Shown here: piece after piece, positions 1 through 6,888 of the stretch
Layout: every line of letters starts with the position of its first letter
Numbering within the stretch: the first letter of the stretch is position 1
Position numbers and translations under genes: made by a program
The notes under the pieces: model-generated
The model's input: the letters and a program-made list of their open reading frames with translations, nothing else
Databases searched by the model: none
Told to the model about the DNA's origin: nothing
Assembly (NCBI GenBank): GCA_002424625.1
Contig: DIKR01000006.1
Coordinates: forward strand, 1-12,589
DNA: 12,589 nucleotides
Direction of reading: 5' to 3'
Source of the DNA: Desulfuromonadaceae bacterium UBA5613
GTDB taxonomy: Bacteria > Desulfobacterota > Desulfuromonadia > Desulfuromonadales > UBA2197

Positions 1-133
1 TTTACTTAGAATTTAATCTGTAAAGTCAGGGTGAATTTTTTGGATTTTTCGCTCTCTTTTTTCAACTCTTTGCTGCCAACAGATTCAAAGATCCACATAA
101 AATCTGCCCGGGGTGCTATTGAGTCCAGCTCAT
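1..133. other. Left-edge AT-rich non-coding stretch
   Basis: AT-rich sequence downstream of the kinase-like gene. It has T-rich runs but no clear stem-loop with a T-tail on either strand. A 30-codon minus-strand frame (6-98) exists without a Shine-Dalgarno and is not called as a gene. I see nothing else in it. Confidence 0.4.
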
Positions 134-1738
134 TCAATCAGAGGACATACCAACAATGGTGTGCGCCAGCCGGTTGAAACGATGATCCCAGAGAGTGTCA
201 CGACCACCCCAGACCGGGATGTGCGCGGCAACAGCCGAGCACGATTCGTAGATGATGAACTGTGAAATGAGGTGATTTTTACGTGCCTTGTGCAGCATCT
301 GGCAAGGATACGCAAGGGTTCCAAGCGAGGGGATCGGTGCGATCAGAAGAGCGAGGATCGGTATGCCGCGCCGCAGGAAGAAATCCTCCACCGCACGCAC
401 GAAAGTGTAGAGGGTGCGCAGAATGGTCCCCATGAATACAATAAGAATGCCGCTGATCTCGATCGAGGTGACCCCAAAAAAGAGCAGGATCGGGATCAGT
501 GTCACGCGTAGAATCCATCCAAGCGGTTTCATCGACAGGTGCACGCCAAAGTCGGCGAGATACTGATTCGAATCCCGGGTCAGCAGTTCACTTTCCAGAA
601 TTTCTGCTTGCTCCTCGGTGATGCGCCGGGATTTTTTCCATTCGTCGATACCGAAGCGCGTGTATGCGCAGCTTGCCTCCAGTCGGTATCTTCTCGAGAA
701 AATAAGGACGAAAAAAAATCGAATCCACCGCGCCGGATTCACCAGTTTAAGGAATTCCGGCCCCTCATCCTTTAGCCATGGCCACAGTTTGTGCGGGAGA
801 CTGTACAAGTGCGACGTGAAGAGGTGCAGATACCATGATGTGGGGCGCTGCAGGTAGGAGTTGTACTCCTCTTCGGTGATAAGGCCCTTAGCACGGGAAT
901 AACCAAGCGAGCGGGTAAGTCTGGTTTCCTGCATCCAAAGATGTTGAGCACTTGTCAACGCCTCAACGTCCTGCATGAAAGCAGCGAAAGTCTCTTCGTC
1001 CATGTGGGTACGCAACTCGGCGTCATGTACGGCGAGGTAGGCTCGCAGCGTTGGCTCAGCGAGATCGTCGAAAAGGATACGGCGATGCTTGAGTGCTTGC
1101 GGGACATAGAAACTGAAGAGCGCACGAAGATCATAACTGACAATCGCCGGCACTCCGGATTCCGCATCGATCCAGGCCCAACGATTGTGATGACACTCGC
1201 TGTCGGCGGAGACGCAGAGGAAATTCGGAATGGCGCAAGGCTGGCCAAAACCGGTCTGCCAGACGGTGCCGACAAAACCAGCTTTAGTCAAATACTCCTG
1301 GAGTTTCGGGAGAATGTTCCCCAACAAATCATAGATCTCTGTCTTTTGACCGTAGAGAAATGGGGAGTAGAGCCTGGCGGGGTGACCGGTGATGAATTCC
1401 GTATCAAGAGACCATGCTTTCTGTTCCTCGTTCCACCCCCAGGCGTAGGTCGTTGCCATGTGAAGACGGTTCCCGAACCAAAAAGAAACGAGTCGATTGA
1501 GAACTCTGCGGCGATGAAAGGCGGCCCGGATAGCCGCCTCACACCAGATGTAATCGCATGGGGCGCCGTAGAACAGGAGGTGCAGAAGCTTGGCTGCCCG
1601 GCTGCCGGTGAATATCTTGCGAGCGATCAACCCCTCCGGACCGTGCAGCTTATAAACGGATCCCGATCGGCCCTTCCCGATGAACTGGCCATAGTTTACA
1701 TGTGTGTCTGTCACATTTTCGATGCTGCAGCTTCTCAC
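134..1738 (-). CDS. Unrecognised membrane protein with degenerate protein-kinase-like N-terminal domain
   Basis: The 534-residue product is not a family I can name. Its N-terminus resembles a protein-kinase fold: a glycine-rich loop GKGRSGSVYK (21-30), a lysine at about 41 in ARKIF, a possible helix-C glutamate (68), an asparagine in PNFL (172) and an aspartate in WIDAESG (191) where a kinase would have its metal-binding Asp. The HxD catalytic-loop motif is not evident; the matching stretch reads GFGQPCAIPN (163-172), so it may be a pseudokinase or a divergent small-molecule kinase. After about 330 come hydrophobic segments near 337-347, 404-424, 427-445 and 459-475, so the C-terminal half is probably in the inner membrane. 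Two stretches around LITEEEY (286-292) and RITEEQA (372-378) look like copies of one helical unit. The start is GTG and its first four bases overlap the stop of the upstream membrane gene (GTGA), suggesting translational coupling. That the gene is real is fairly sure; the kinase relationship is inference. Confidence 0.72.
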   Translation of the reverse strand: MRSCSIENVTDTHVNYGQFIGKGRSGSVYKLHGPEGLIARKIFTGSRAAKLLHLLFYGAPCDYIWCEAAIRAAFHRRRVLNRLVSFWFGNRLHMATTYAWGWNEEQKAWSLDTEFITGHPARLYSPFLYGQKTEIYDLLGNILPKLQEYLTKAGFVGTVWQTGFGQPCAIPNFLCVSADSECHHNRWAWIDAESGVPAIVSYDLRALFSFYVPQALKHRRILFDDLAEPTLRAYLAVHDAELRTHMDEETFAAFMQDVEALTSAQHLWMQETRLTRSLGYSRAKGLITEEEYNSYLQRPTSWYLHLFTSHLYSLPHKLWPWLKDEGPEFLKLVNPARWIRFFFVLIFSRRYRLEASCAYTRFGIDEWKKSRRITEEQAEILESELLTRDSNQYLADFGVHLSMKPLGWILRVTLIPILLFFGVTSIEISGILIVFMGTILRTLYTFVRAVEDFFLRRGIPILALLIAPIPSLGTLAYPCQMLHKARKNHLISQFIIYESCSAVAAHIPVWGGRDTLWDHRFNRLAHTIVGMSSD

Positions 1739-2370
1739 GCTTTGTTTCTTTGAAAATATGCAGAAATGGTCAAGAGAAGAATTATAGGGATGCCAAGCTC
1801 TAAAACTTCTTCCAGGGCGCTGGCATAGATGTCGGTTTGCTTTGATATCTCTACAACTCCTGCTAATTTTCGTGCAAGACCGTCGAGAGACTTTGAGACA
1901 ACAATGAGACAGCCGGCAATAAAAACTCCAACTGAAACGGTGGTACCCTTCCTGATGTCGAGGAAAAAATCCTTTGCATGAACATGGATAATTTTAAAAA
2001 GCAAATAAAGGAGAAAAAAGACAACGATTGCTCCGAGGACTTTTGCTGCAAAAGGCTCTGTATTGCCGGTATAACTCCTGAGTTTAAAGATTTTAAATCC
2101 GAACTTTTTATCAAAATCCAACTCTCTTAGCATAAAAAAGACAATTATAATAAACAGATAATATCGTTCTTTTAAATAAGAAAGCCCTCCTTTATAGATA
2201 ATCGTCGCTGCGCATAAAAAATAGCCGATGGCGGAGGCAGACTCAATCAGTCCCCCTTCTTTCAATAAGAGATCTTTGCTTGCGCCCTCAAGGAAGAAAG
2301 AGAAGAGAAAAAGCAATAACAAGAATGCGCCGGTCAGTATAAATCCGATAATGGTCTGTCTGTCTGTCAT
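1735..2370 (-). CDS. Unrecognised multi-pass inner-membrane protein, 211 aa
   Basis: I do not recognise this family well enough to name it. About six hydrophobic segments are visible, near residues 6-27, 42-59, 70-82, 108-129, 145-159 and 188-205. Charged residues sit beside or inside them: a GGLIES stretch (39-44), MLRELDFDKKF (80-90) just after the third segment, and ALEEVLELG (185-193) at the last one. These acidic residues could be functional, but that is inference. The ATG starts 34 nt beyond the ftsK stop; the best upstream Shine-Dalgarno is a weak AGGA 11 nt away. The stop overlaps the next gene's GTG, so the two are probably made together. Base composition is markedly AT-richer than the flanking genes (many Phe, Ile, Lys and AT-ending codons), which may reflect horizontal acquisition or simply a membrane protein under weak codon selection. 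The first codons contain a GACA tetranucleotide repeat. Confidence 0.75.
   Translation of the reverse strand: MTDRQTIIGFILTGAFLLLLFLFSFFLEGASKDLLLKEGGLIESASAIGYFLCAATIIYKGGLSYLKERYYLFIIIVFFMLRELDFDKKFGFKIFKLRSYTGNTEPFAAKVLGAIVVFFLLYLLFKIIHVHAKDFFLDIRKGTTVSVGVFIAGCLIVVSKSLDGLARKLAGVVEISKQTDIYASALEEVLELGIPIILLLTISAYFQRNKA
2354..2368 (-). repeat. GACA tetranucleotide repeat at start of membrane gene
   Basis: On the minus strand the 15 bases beginning at the G of the ATG read as 3.75 uninterrupted copies of GACA, spanning codons 1-6 of the 211-residue membrane protein. A unit of four is not a multiple of three, so gain or loss of one copy would frameshift the gene. The tract is short, and slippage is only a possibility. 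Confidence 0.6.
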
Positions 2371-2404
2371 AATAGTGGGAATCCTGGCTGAGTACGTAAA
2401 CTGA

Positions 2405-4717
2405 TTAATCTTTCGACATCTTGCTGATAAAAACCTCGCGCGGCTTACTGTTCCCCATCGACGGGCCGACGATCCCTTCCTGTTCCATCCGTTCGATCAT
2501 CTTCATCGCCCGGTTATAACCAACACCAAGCCGGCGCTGCAGCATCGAGCCCGAGGCCTGGCGGGTATCGGCAACAACAGCGATGGCTTCATCCCATTTT
2601 TCATCGTAGCCGTCACTGCCGCCATCGCTGCCGCCATCACTGCTCGGCGGCGCTTCGAGGATCGATTTATCGTAAACCGGCTCCCCCTGTTTCTTGAGGA
2701 ATTCGACAACGCGCTGGACTTCGATCTCGGAGACAAAGGCACCGTGCACCCGTTGCAGGGCGCCGGTCCCCGGCGGCAGGTAAAGCATATCCCCCATACC
2801 GAGAAGATTTTCCGCCCCCATCTGATCGAGGATAGTGCGCGAATCGATGCGAGAAAAGACCTTGAAGGAGATCCGGGTCGGAAAGTTGGCCTTGATCAGG
2901 CCGGTGATGACATCGACGCTCGGCCGCTGGGTGGCGAGAATGAGGTGAATACCGGCGGCCCGCGCCATCTGCGCCAGGCGGGCAATCGACTCTTCAATAT
3001 CGCGGCCGGCGACCATCATCAGGTCGGCGAGTTCATCAACGATGACGACAATATAGGGGAGATGGCCGTGTTCTAGAACCTCTCCTTCCAGCAGTGAAAC
3101 GATCGGCAACTCTTCATCAAGGCCATAAGCCGGTTCGACCAGATCGATCACCACCTCGCCGCGGGCCAGTGCGGCAGCGGTATCGTCAACCTCCTTGGCA
3201 ATCTTCTTGTTGTAACCGGCAATATCCCGCACCTTCTTATCAGAAAGGAGGCGATAGCGTCGCTCCATCTCCCGCACCGCCCAAGCCAGGGCGAGCACTG
3301 CCTTCTTCGGATTAGTAACGACCGGCAAAAGGAGATGGGGGATCCCTTCATAAATGGAGAGTTCAAGCATCTTCGGGTCGACCATGATGATGCGCACATC
3401 CTCCGGTTTGGCGCGATAAAGGAGGGAAAGGACCATAGTATTGATCGAGACCGACTTGCCGCTGCCGGTCGAACCGGCAACGAGAACATGCGGCATACGC
3501 GACAGGTCAGCGACAACGGTACTGCCGAAAATATCCTTGCCGAGGGCGAGGGGGAGACGGCCGCCATTCTTCTGAAACTCTTCGGAGGAGAAGATATCCT
3601 TGAGCCAGACCGTTTCCCGCTCCCGGTTAGGGATTTCGATACCGACGACACCGCGACCGGGGATCGGTGCAACGATACGGATCGACAGCGCGCGCAGCGC
3701 CATGGAGAGATCATCCGAAAGGTTGGAGATGCGGTTGACTTTGACCCCCGGCGCCGGGGCGAACTCGTACATGGTCACGACCGGACCGGGCTTGACCTCG
3801 GTGACTTCACCGGCGACGTTGAAGTCGGCAAACTTGGTTTCGAGGATGCGGGCATTGGCGAGGAGCGCTTCGCGATCGACCGGTTTACTCACCTCCCCTT
3901 CATGGTCAAGGAGGGAGAGAGGGGGGAGATGATAGGTGCCGCACGCCTCCAGGAAGGTAAAGACTTCCTGCACCGGCGCACTGGCCGCCTCTTTTTTCCG
4001 CTTGGCGGTTTTGGTCAGCGGCTCGACGTAAACGGGGCGGGGTGGCGTAATCCGCGGCCCTTCCTGCAGCGTTTCGTTATTTTCCCGGGCCGCCAGCTCC
4101 TTGCCAGCCCGGGATTGCTCGCGACGCTGCGCCAGGAGAAATTTGAACTCTTGCAGGCGCCCCTGGAGAAAGAGAACAAAGGAGAAGCGGGACGAAAGGA
4201 TGCAGGCGACGAGGAAGAGCGGAAAGAGGATGAGAAACGCGCCGCCGCGCCCGAGGAGCGGGACAAAAAAGTCATCGACGAGAATCCGCCCGATCAGACC
4301 GCCGGCTTCACCGACTGTTTGGCCAAAGAGCTCGACCCGTGACAGAAAGAGGGCAAGCAGACCATCGAGGCTGAAGAGGAGCAGGAGGTAGGCGCCGATG
4401 CGCCACAGGGGAAAGTGCACATCACGAAAACGGAGGAAGCGCCAGGCCACGGCAAGAAAACCGGCGGGGATCAGCAAGGCGGCAAAACCGAAAGACTGAT
4501 AAAGGACATCACTCAGATAAGCGCCAAATTGGCCGCCGAGGTTAGCGATCGCCAAGGGCTGAACGTTATTATTCATCGTCGGATCGCCGCCGTGATGACT
4601 AAGGAGGGTCAGCGCCAGATAGATGCCGCACGCTCCGAGAAGAACCCCGGCGATCTCTTTGTGCAGAGGATCTTGAAGGATGGTGGCGGACGGGGAGGTC
4701 TTTGCTTTTTCACTCAT
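2405..4717 (-). CDS. ftsK: FtsK/SpoIIIE-family DNA translocase
   Basis: A membrane-anchored, ATP-driven double-stranded-DNA pump that clears and aligns chromosomes at the division septum and activates XerCD recombination at dif in the species studied. The 770-residue protein has the full family layout. Four transmembrane segments lie near 21-41, 72-98, 107-127 and 160-182. A charged linker follows (190-250), then an alpha domain from about 255-385. The motor domain has Walker A GSTGSGKS (415-422), the [17 protein letters not shown] block (446-462), Walker [12 protein letters not shown] (557-567) and [12 protein letters not shown] (595-606). A short SDGG-repeat linker (693-703) leads to a winged-helix gamma domain (707-766; [19 protein letters not shown]) of the kind that reads KOPS-type sites. 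At this length it is a short-linker FtsK, smaller than the 1329-residue E. coli protein. The start is ATG with no strong ribosome site upstream. It follows folA on the same strand after 101 nt. Confidence 0.97.
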   Translation of the reverse strand: MSEKAKTSPSATILQDPLHKEIAGVLLGACGIYLALTLLSHHGGDPTMNNNVQPLAIANLGGQFGAYLSDVLYQSFGFAALLIPAGFLAVAWRFLRFRDVHFPLWRIGAYLLLLFSLDGLLALFLSRVELFGQTVGEAGGLIGRILVDDFFVPLLGRGGAFLILFPLFLVACILSSRFSFVLFLQGRLQEFKFLLAQRREQSRAGKELAARENNETLQEGPRITPPRPVYVEPLTKTAKRKKEAASAPVQEVFTFLEACGTYHLPPLSLLDHEGEVSKPVDREALLANARILETKFADFNVAGEVTEVKPGPVVTMYEFAPAPGVKVNRISNLSDDLSMALRALSIRIVAPIPGRGVVGIEIPNRERETVWLKDIFSSEEFQKNGGRLPLALGKDIFGSTVVADLSRMPHVLVAGSTGSGKSVSINTMVLSLLYRAKPEDVRIIMVDPKMLELSIYEGIPHLLLPVVTNPKKAVLALAWAVREMERRYRLLSDKKVRDIAGYNKKIAKEVDDTAAALARGEVVIDLVEPAYGLDEELPIVSLLEGEVLEHGHLPYIVVIVDELADLMMVAGRDIEESIARLAQMARAAGIHLILATQRPSVDVITGLIKANFPTRISFKVFSRIDSRTILDQMGAENLLGMGDMLYLPPGTGALQRVHGAFVSEIEVQRVVEFLKKQGEPVYDKSILEAPPSSDGGSDGGSDGYDEKWDEAIAVVADTRQASGSMLQRRLGVGYNRAMKMIERMEQEGIVGPSMGNSKPREVFISKMSKD
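2609..2641 (-). repeat. SDGG coding tandem repeat in FtsK linker
   Basis: Just under three copies of a 12-bp unit encode [11 protein letters not shown] (FtsK residues 693-703), between the motor and the gamma domain. The copies differ by single bases. It reads as a flexible Gly/Ser/Asp tether and is probably length-variable between relatives. Confidence 0.6.
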
Positions 4718-4818
4718 GCCGGTCAGCTCGCAGGATGTTCATGTTTAAAAAATGGCAGGGACTGGAGTCCTAAAAAATCTGCATGGCTTTGTCTACCAAA
4801 AACAGGAAAAAAAGGCAA
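4718..4818. other. folA-ftsK intergenic region
   Basis: This 101-nt spacer on the minus strand has a T-run directly after the folA stop, a small GGACT/AGTCC dyad, and AT-rich stretches. A TAGACA hexamer (minus strand) matches the -35 consensus at 5 of 6 positions, but no convincing -10 follows at the right distance. I see neither a clear terminator nor a clear promoter, so ftsK may be read from the folA promoter or from its own weak one. Confidence 0.35.
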
Positions 4819-5334
4819 TTATCCCGAACAGGCGCTCCCGTGTTCTGCGCATTTTCGACGATAACGGAGATGCACAAAGTCGGCAAAGCGCTCCTGCTGC
4901 ACCACCTGCCAGATCAGGGGGTCAATATCCGGAAAGGAGACGTCGCCGGCGGCATCCGCATTCATCCGTGACAGATAAATAGCATCAGCCCGGTCAATGG
5001 CCTGGGCATAGATTTGCGCCCCGCCACAGTAATAGATCGGCGCTGCTGCGGCAAGGGCGGTGGCCACTGCGGCAGCAAAGGATCGAACGACCGTAATCCC
5101 GGTTTGTTCCTGCAGAGTTGAACTGACGACAATATTGTGGCGTCCGTCCAGAGGATGGCCGATGGATTGATAAGTCCGGCGCCCCATGATCACCGTCCCC
5201 CCGAGAGTGATCGACCGGAAGAGGCGCAGATCCTCCGGACAGTGCCAGGGGATGGAGCCATGAGCGCCGATGATGCCGTTACGAGCCACCGCGACCACGA
5301 TAATTTCTTCCGGTTTTTGCGAGGTTGCAGTCAT
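4819..5334 (-). CDS. folA: Dihydrofolate reductase
   Basis: Reduces 7,8-dihydrofolate to tetrahydrofolate with NADPH in the cytosol, regenerating the cofactor used in thymidylate, purine and methionine synthesis; it is the trimethoprim target in bacteria. The 171-residue length suits the chromosomal DHFR family. Motifs appear in order: ARNGIIGAHGSIPWHCPEDL (17-36), holding the M20-loop region, the conserved Trp30 and the catalytic acid Asp35 (equivalent to E. coli Asp27). Next comes the NADPH-binding GRRTYQSIGHPLDGRHNIVVSS region (51-72) and the phosphate-binding YYCGGAQIYAQAI (101-113). Then the AGDVSFPDID strand (129-138) and a terminal FADFVHLRYRRK. The start is ATG with only a weak ribosome site. 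It is transcribed away from the ferritin-like gene and sits upstream of ftsK on the same strand. No thymidylate synthase gene is nearby. Confidence 0.96.
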   Translation of the reverse strand: MTATSQKPEEIIVVAVARNGIIGAHGSIPWHCPEDLRLFRSITLGGTVIMGRRTYQSIGHPLDGRHNIVVSSTLQEQTGITVVRSFAAAVATALAAAAPIYYCGGAQIYAQAIDRADAIYLSRMNADAAGDVSFPDIDPLIWQVVQQERFADFVHLRYRRKCAEHGSACSG

Positions 5335-5424
5335 AACAAACCAACAGCGAGTCAGAGGTTAGCGGCAAGAAAAACTTATTATCTGGGCACAGAGTGACTA
5401 TCTTTGCCACCTTTGTCAACCGCC

Positions 5425-5468
5425 TTGACACTGAATTCATTTGACAGTTCAGGAACATCTGTTATCTT
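5425..5468 (+). promoter_or_regulatory. Probable sigma-70 promoter for ferritin-like gene
   Basis: Two exact TTGACA hexamers occur at 5425-5430 and 5441-5446. The second is followed 16 nt later by TATCTT (5463-5468; 4 of 6 to TATAAT), placing the start of transcription near 5475 and giving a leader of about 40 nt before the ATG. The first TTGACA has no reasonable -10 at standard spacing. No Fur box or OxyR/PerR site was recognised. Confidence 0.5.
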
Positions 5469-5502
5469 GAAGTATCGTTGTCCGTTACTCTGAACAACTT
5501 AC

Positions 5503-5508
5503 AGGAGG
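5503..5508 (+). promoter_or_regulatory. Ribosome binding site fixing the ferritin-like gene start
   Basis: A perfect AGGAGG lies 5 nt before the ATG at 5514. This supports that start over the longer frame opening at 5478, which would place the Shine-Dalgarno inside the coding region. Confidence 0.85.
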
Positions 5509-5513
5509 TTCTC

Positions 5514-6011
5514 ATGCCGCAAGAATTCAATATGCAAAATGCCCTGAAGTTCGCCATCCAGACGGAAAAGAATGCGATGGATCTTTACAAACATGCTGCG
5601 AGCGTCATCAGCAATCCCCGCGGCAAAAAAGTTTTCGAACAGCTGGCAGGAGAAGAAGCCGAACACGTCGGCCATCTCTTTAAATTCTACAGTGGAACGG
5701 ATTACGGCAACCTTGCCGACTTCCTGGCTAGCCCCCCACACGTCGATCATTACGACATCAATCAACTCGATCTTGCCCTGAGCGTGAATTCCCACGAGCG
5801 CAGAGCGATGGAGTTGGCCAGCAACCTTGAAGAAGAGCTCGCCAAAAGCCTCTACCTGACTGCCAGTCGCATTGTCGACCCCTCTGTGCGGGCGGTTTTT
5901 GAGCGTCTCGCCAAAGAGACCGAAAACCACTTTGCCCTGATCGAATCGGAATATGCCCATCTGATGGCGATGGTGCACGAAACCGATATCGATATTTATG
6001 TCCGGGAATAA
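5514..6011 (+). CDS. Ferritin-like diiron protein (rubrerythrin-type four-helix domain)
   Basis: A 165-residue, almost entirely helical protein of the ferritin-like superfamily, which binds a diiron centre in a four-helix bundle and typically handles iron, peroxide or oxygen stress in anaerobes. Ligand-type positions recur in two helix pairs: Glu18 in FAIQTEKNAMDLY (13-25) and the EEAEH cluster (47-51) in the first half, then LEEELAKSLY (105-114) and KETENH (134-139) in the second. No CxxC rubredoxin knuckle is present, so it is not a full rubrerythrin; it matches the short single-domain 'rubrerythrin-like/ferritin family' proteins common in Geobacter-type genomes. The start is set by the AGGAGG site. 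The gene diverges from folA, appears monocistronic, with its own promoter and a strong hairpin after it. Peroxidase versus iron-storage activity cannot be decided from sequence. Confidence 0.88.
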   Translation: MPQEFNMQNALKFAIQTEKNAMDLYKHAASVISNPRGKKVFEQLAGEEAEHVGHLFKFYSGTDYGNLADFLASPPHVDHYDINQLDLALSVNSHERRAMELASNLEEELAKSLYLTASRIVDPSVRAVFERLAKETENHFALIESEYAHLMAMVHETDIDIYVRE

Positions 6012-6037
6012 TCGACAAGCCAGTGTAAAAACAGAGA

Positions 6038-6084
6038 AAGGGGGAGAGGTGCTCCTTTAGCGCGCCTCTCCCCCTTGTCTAATT
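6038..6084 (+). terminator. Hairpin terminator after ferritin-like gene
   Basis: A perfect 12-bp stem pairs 6038-6049 with 6065-6076. Three further pairs (one a T-G wobble) close it to a 9-nt loop at 6053-6061. A moderately T-rich tail (TTGTCTAATTT) follows instead of a pure U-run. It should end the ferritin-like transcript or attenuate readthrough into radC, whose ribosome site lies about 10 nt after the stem. Confidence 0.7.
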
Positions 6085-6085
6085 T

Positions 6086-6092
6086 GGAGGGG
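6086..6092 (+). promoter_or_regulatory. Ribosome binding site fixing the radC GTG start
   Basis: GGAGGGG lies just before the GTG at 6096. This excludes the longer TTG-initiated frame from 6075, whose start falls inside the terminator stem. The overlapping ATG at 6094 is out of frame. Confidence 0.8.
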
Positions 6093-6095
6093 AAT

Positions 6096-6782
6096 GTGAA
6101 ACGAATCAAAGACTGGCCGGAAGCGGAGCGCCCGCGGGAAAAACTTCTGGCAACGGGGGCGGAATCCCTTAGTGACGCTGAGCTCCTTGCTCTCATCCTG
6201 CGCACCGGTGACGCTTCCAGCCAATGTAATGCCCTCGACCACGCCCGCCACCTCTTGACCCGCTTCGGTGGTCTGCGTGCCCTGGCACAGGCAACCATCG
6301 CAGAGCTCTGTGAAATCAAGGGGATCGGCCCGGCCAAGGCGGCCGAACTCCAGGCGGTCTTTCATCTCGGTCGACGCTTTCGCGATACCACTCTGACGCC
6401 GGGACTACCCTTCTCAACAGCGCGCGAGGTCTTCAACCACTACCACGAACTTTTGCGCGACCTCAAAAAAGAACGCTTCATCGCTATCCTCCTCGACAAC
6501 AAGAACCGCCTCATCCGCGATGTGCAGATCTCCGAAGGGAGCCTGACCGCGAGCATTGTTCACCCCCGGGAAGTCTTTGTCCCGGTGGTGCGCGAATCAG
6601 CGGCTGCGGTCCTCTTCGTCCATAACCACCCCTCCGGCGATCCCGAGCCGAGTCGCGAAGATCTCGACATCACCACCCGCCTGCGCCAGGCCGGAGAACT
6701 GATGGGGGTGCGCGTCCTTGACCACATCATCATCGGCAGCAATCGCTACGTCAGCCTCGCGGATCGCGGATTGCTGGGGTGA
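6096..6782 (+). CDS. radC: RadC family JAMM/MPN+ domain protein
   Basis: RadC proteins carry a metalloprotease-type JAB1/MPN/Mov34 fold. Despite the name, a DNA-repair role is not established and the biochemical function is unclear. With the GTG start the product is 228 residues, normal for the family, and begins MKRIKDWPEAERPREKLL, the usual N-terminus. A helix-hairpin-helix stretch follows (ELCEIKGIGPAKAAELQA, 70-87). The JAMM metal site is complete in HNHPSGDPEPSREDLD (176-191): His176, His178, Ser186 and Asp189 fit HxHx7SxxD exactly. The family's C-terminal ending (LDHIIIG, then YVSLADRGLL) is also present. It lies downstream of the ferritin-like gene but is separated by a terminator-like hairpin, so it probably has its own promoter or relies on readthrough. 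It converges on the HNH gene with a REP-like element between. Confidence 0.95.
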   Translation: MKRIKDWPEAERPREKLLATGAESLSDAELLALILRTGDASSQCNALDHARHLLTRFGGLRALAQATIAELCEIKGIGPAKAAELQAVFHLGRRFRDTTLTPGLPFSTAREVFNHYHELLRDLKKERFIAILLDNKNRLIRDVQISEGSLTASIVHPREVFVPVVRESAAAVLFVHNHPSGDPEPSREDLDITTRLRQAGELMGVRVLDHIIIGSNRYVSLADRGLLG

Positions 6783-6793
6783 AGGCATAACCG

Positions 6794-6876
6794 ACCACCC
6801 CCAGCCCCTCCTTAAGTAAGGAGGGGGGCTAAAAGCCTAAAATTCCCCTCCTATTTCAGGAGGGGTTAGGGGTGGT
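6794..6876. repeat. REP-like compound palindrome between convergent genes
   Basis: About 83 bp form an imperfect inverted repeat. The outer arms (ACCACCCC at 6794-6801 and GGGGTGGT at 6869-6876) pair, and each half folds by itself: 6805-6813 with 6818-6826 (9-bp stem, AAGT loop) and 6845-6852 with 6858-6865 (8-bp stem, 5-nt loop). The two halves share the same CCCCTCCT core in opposite orientation, the layout of a REP doublet (BIME). It sits directly after radC and before the convergent HNH gene stop, where it could also act as a bidirectional terminator. No RAYT transposase gene is in the window. Confidence 0.75.
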
Positions 6877-6888
6877 AAGGTCTTACTA

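Noticed and set aside
6..98. 30-codon minus-strand open frame at the left edge (MWIFESVGSKELKK start)
   Set aside because: It lies in AT-rich sequence with no Shine-Dalgarno before its ATG, has a low-complexity Lys/Ser composition and no known match. Chance is the simpler explanation, although a tiny protein cannot be excluded.
941..1753. 270-codon plus-strand open frame opposite the kinase-like gene
   Set aside because: It has no recognisable motif and lies wholly antisense to a longer frame that carries a kinase G-loop and membrane segments and is coupled to its upstream neighbour by GTGA.
134..2370. The left gene pair as a known toxin-antitoxin or anti-phage system
   Set aside because: Neither protein shows motifs of a recognised defence or toxin family, and no mobile-element genes flank them; a kinase-like domain alone is not enough.
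5478..5513. Extended N-terminus of the ferritin-like protein
   Set aside because: The extra 12 codons include the AGGAGG ribosome site and the likely transcript leader; the ATG at 5514 is better placed.
6794..6876. CRISPR-like repeat array
   Set aside because: The two similar cores are in opposite orientation and form one palindromic unit; there are no regularly spaced direct repeats and no cas genes.
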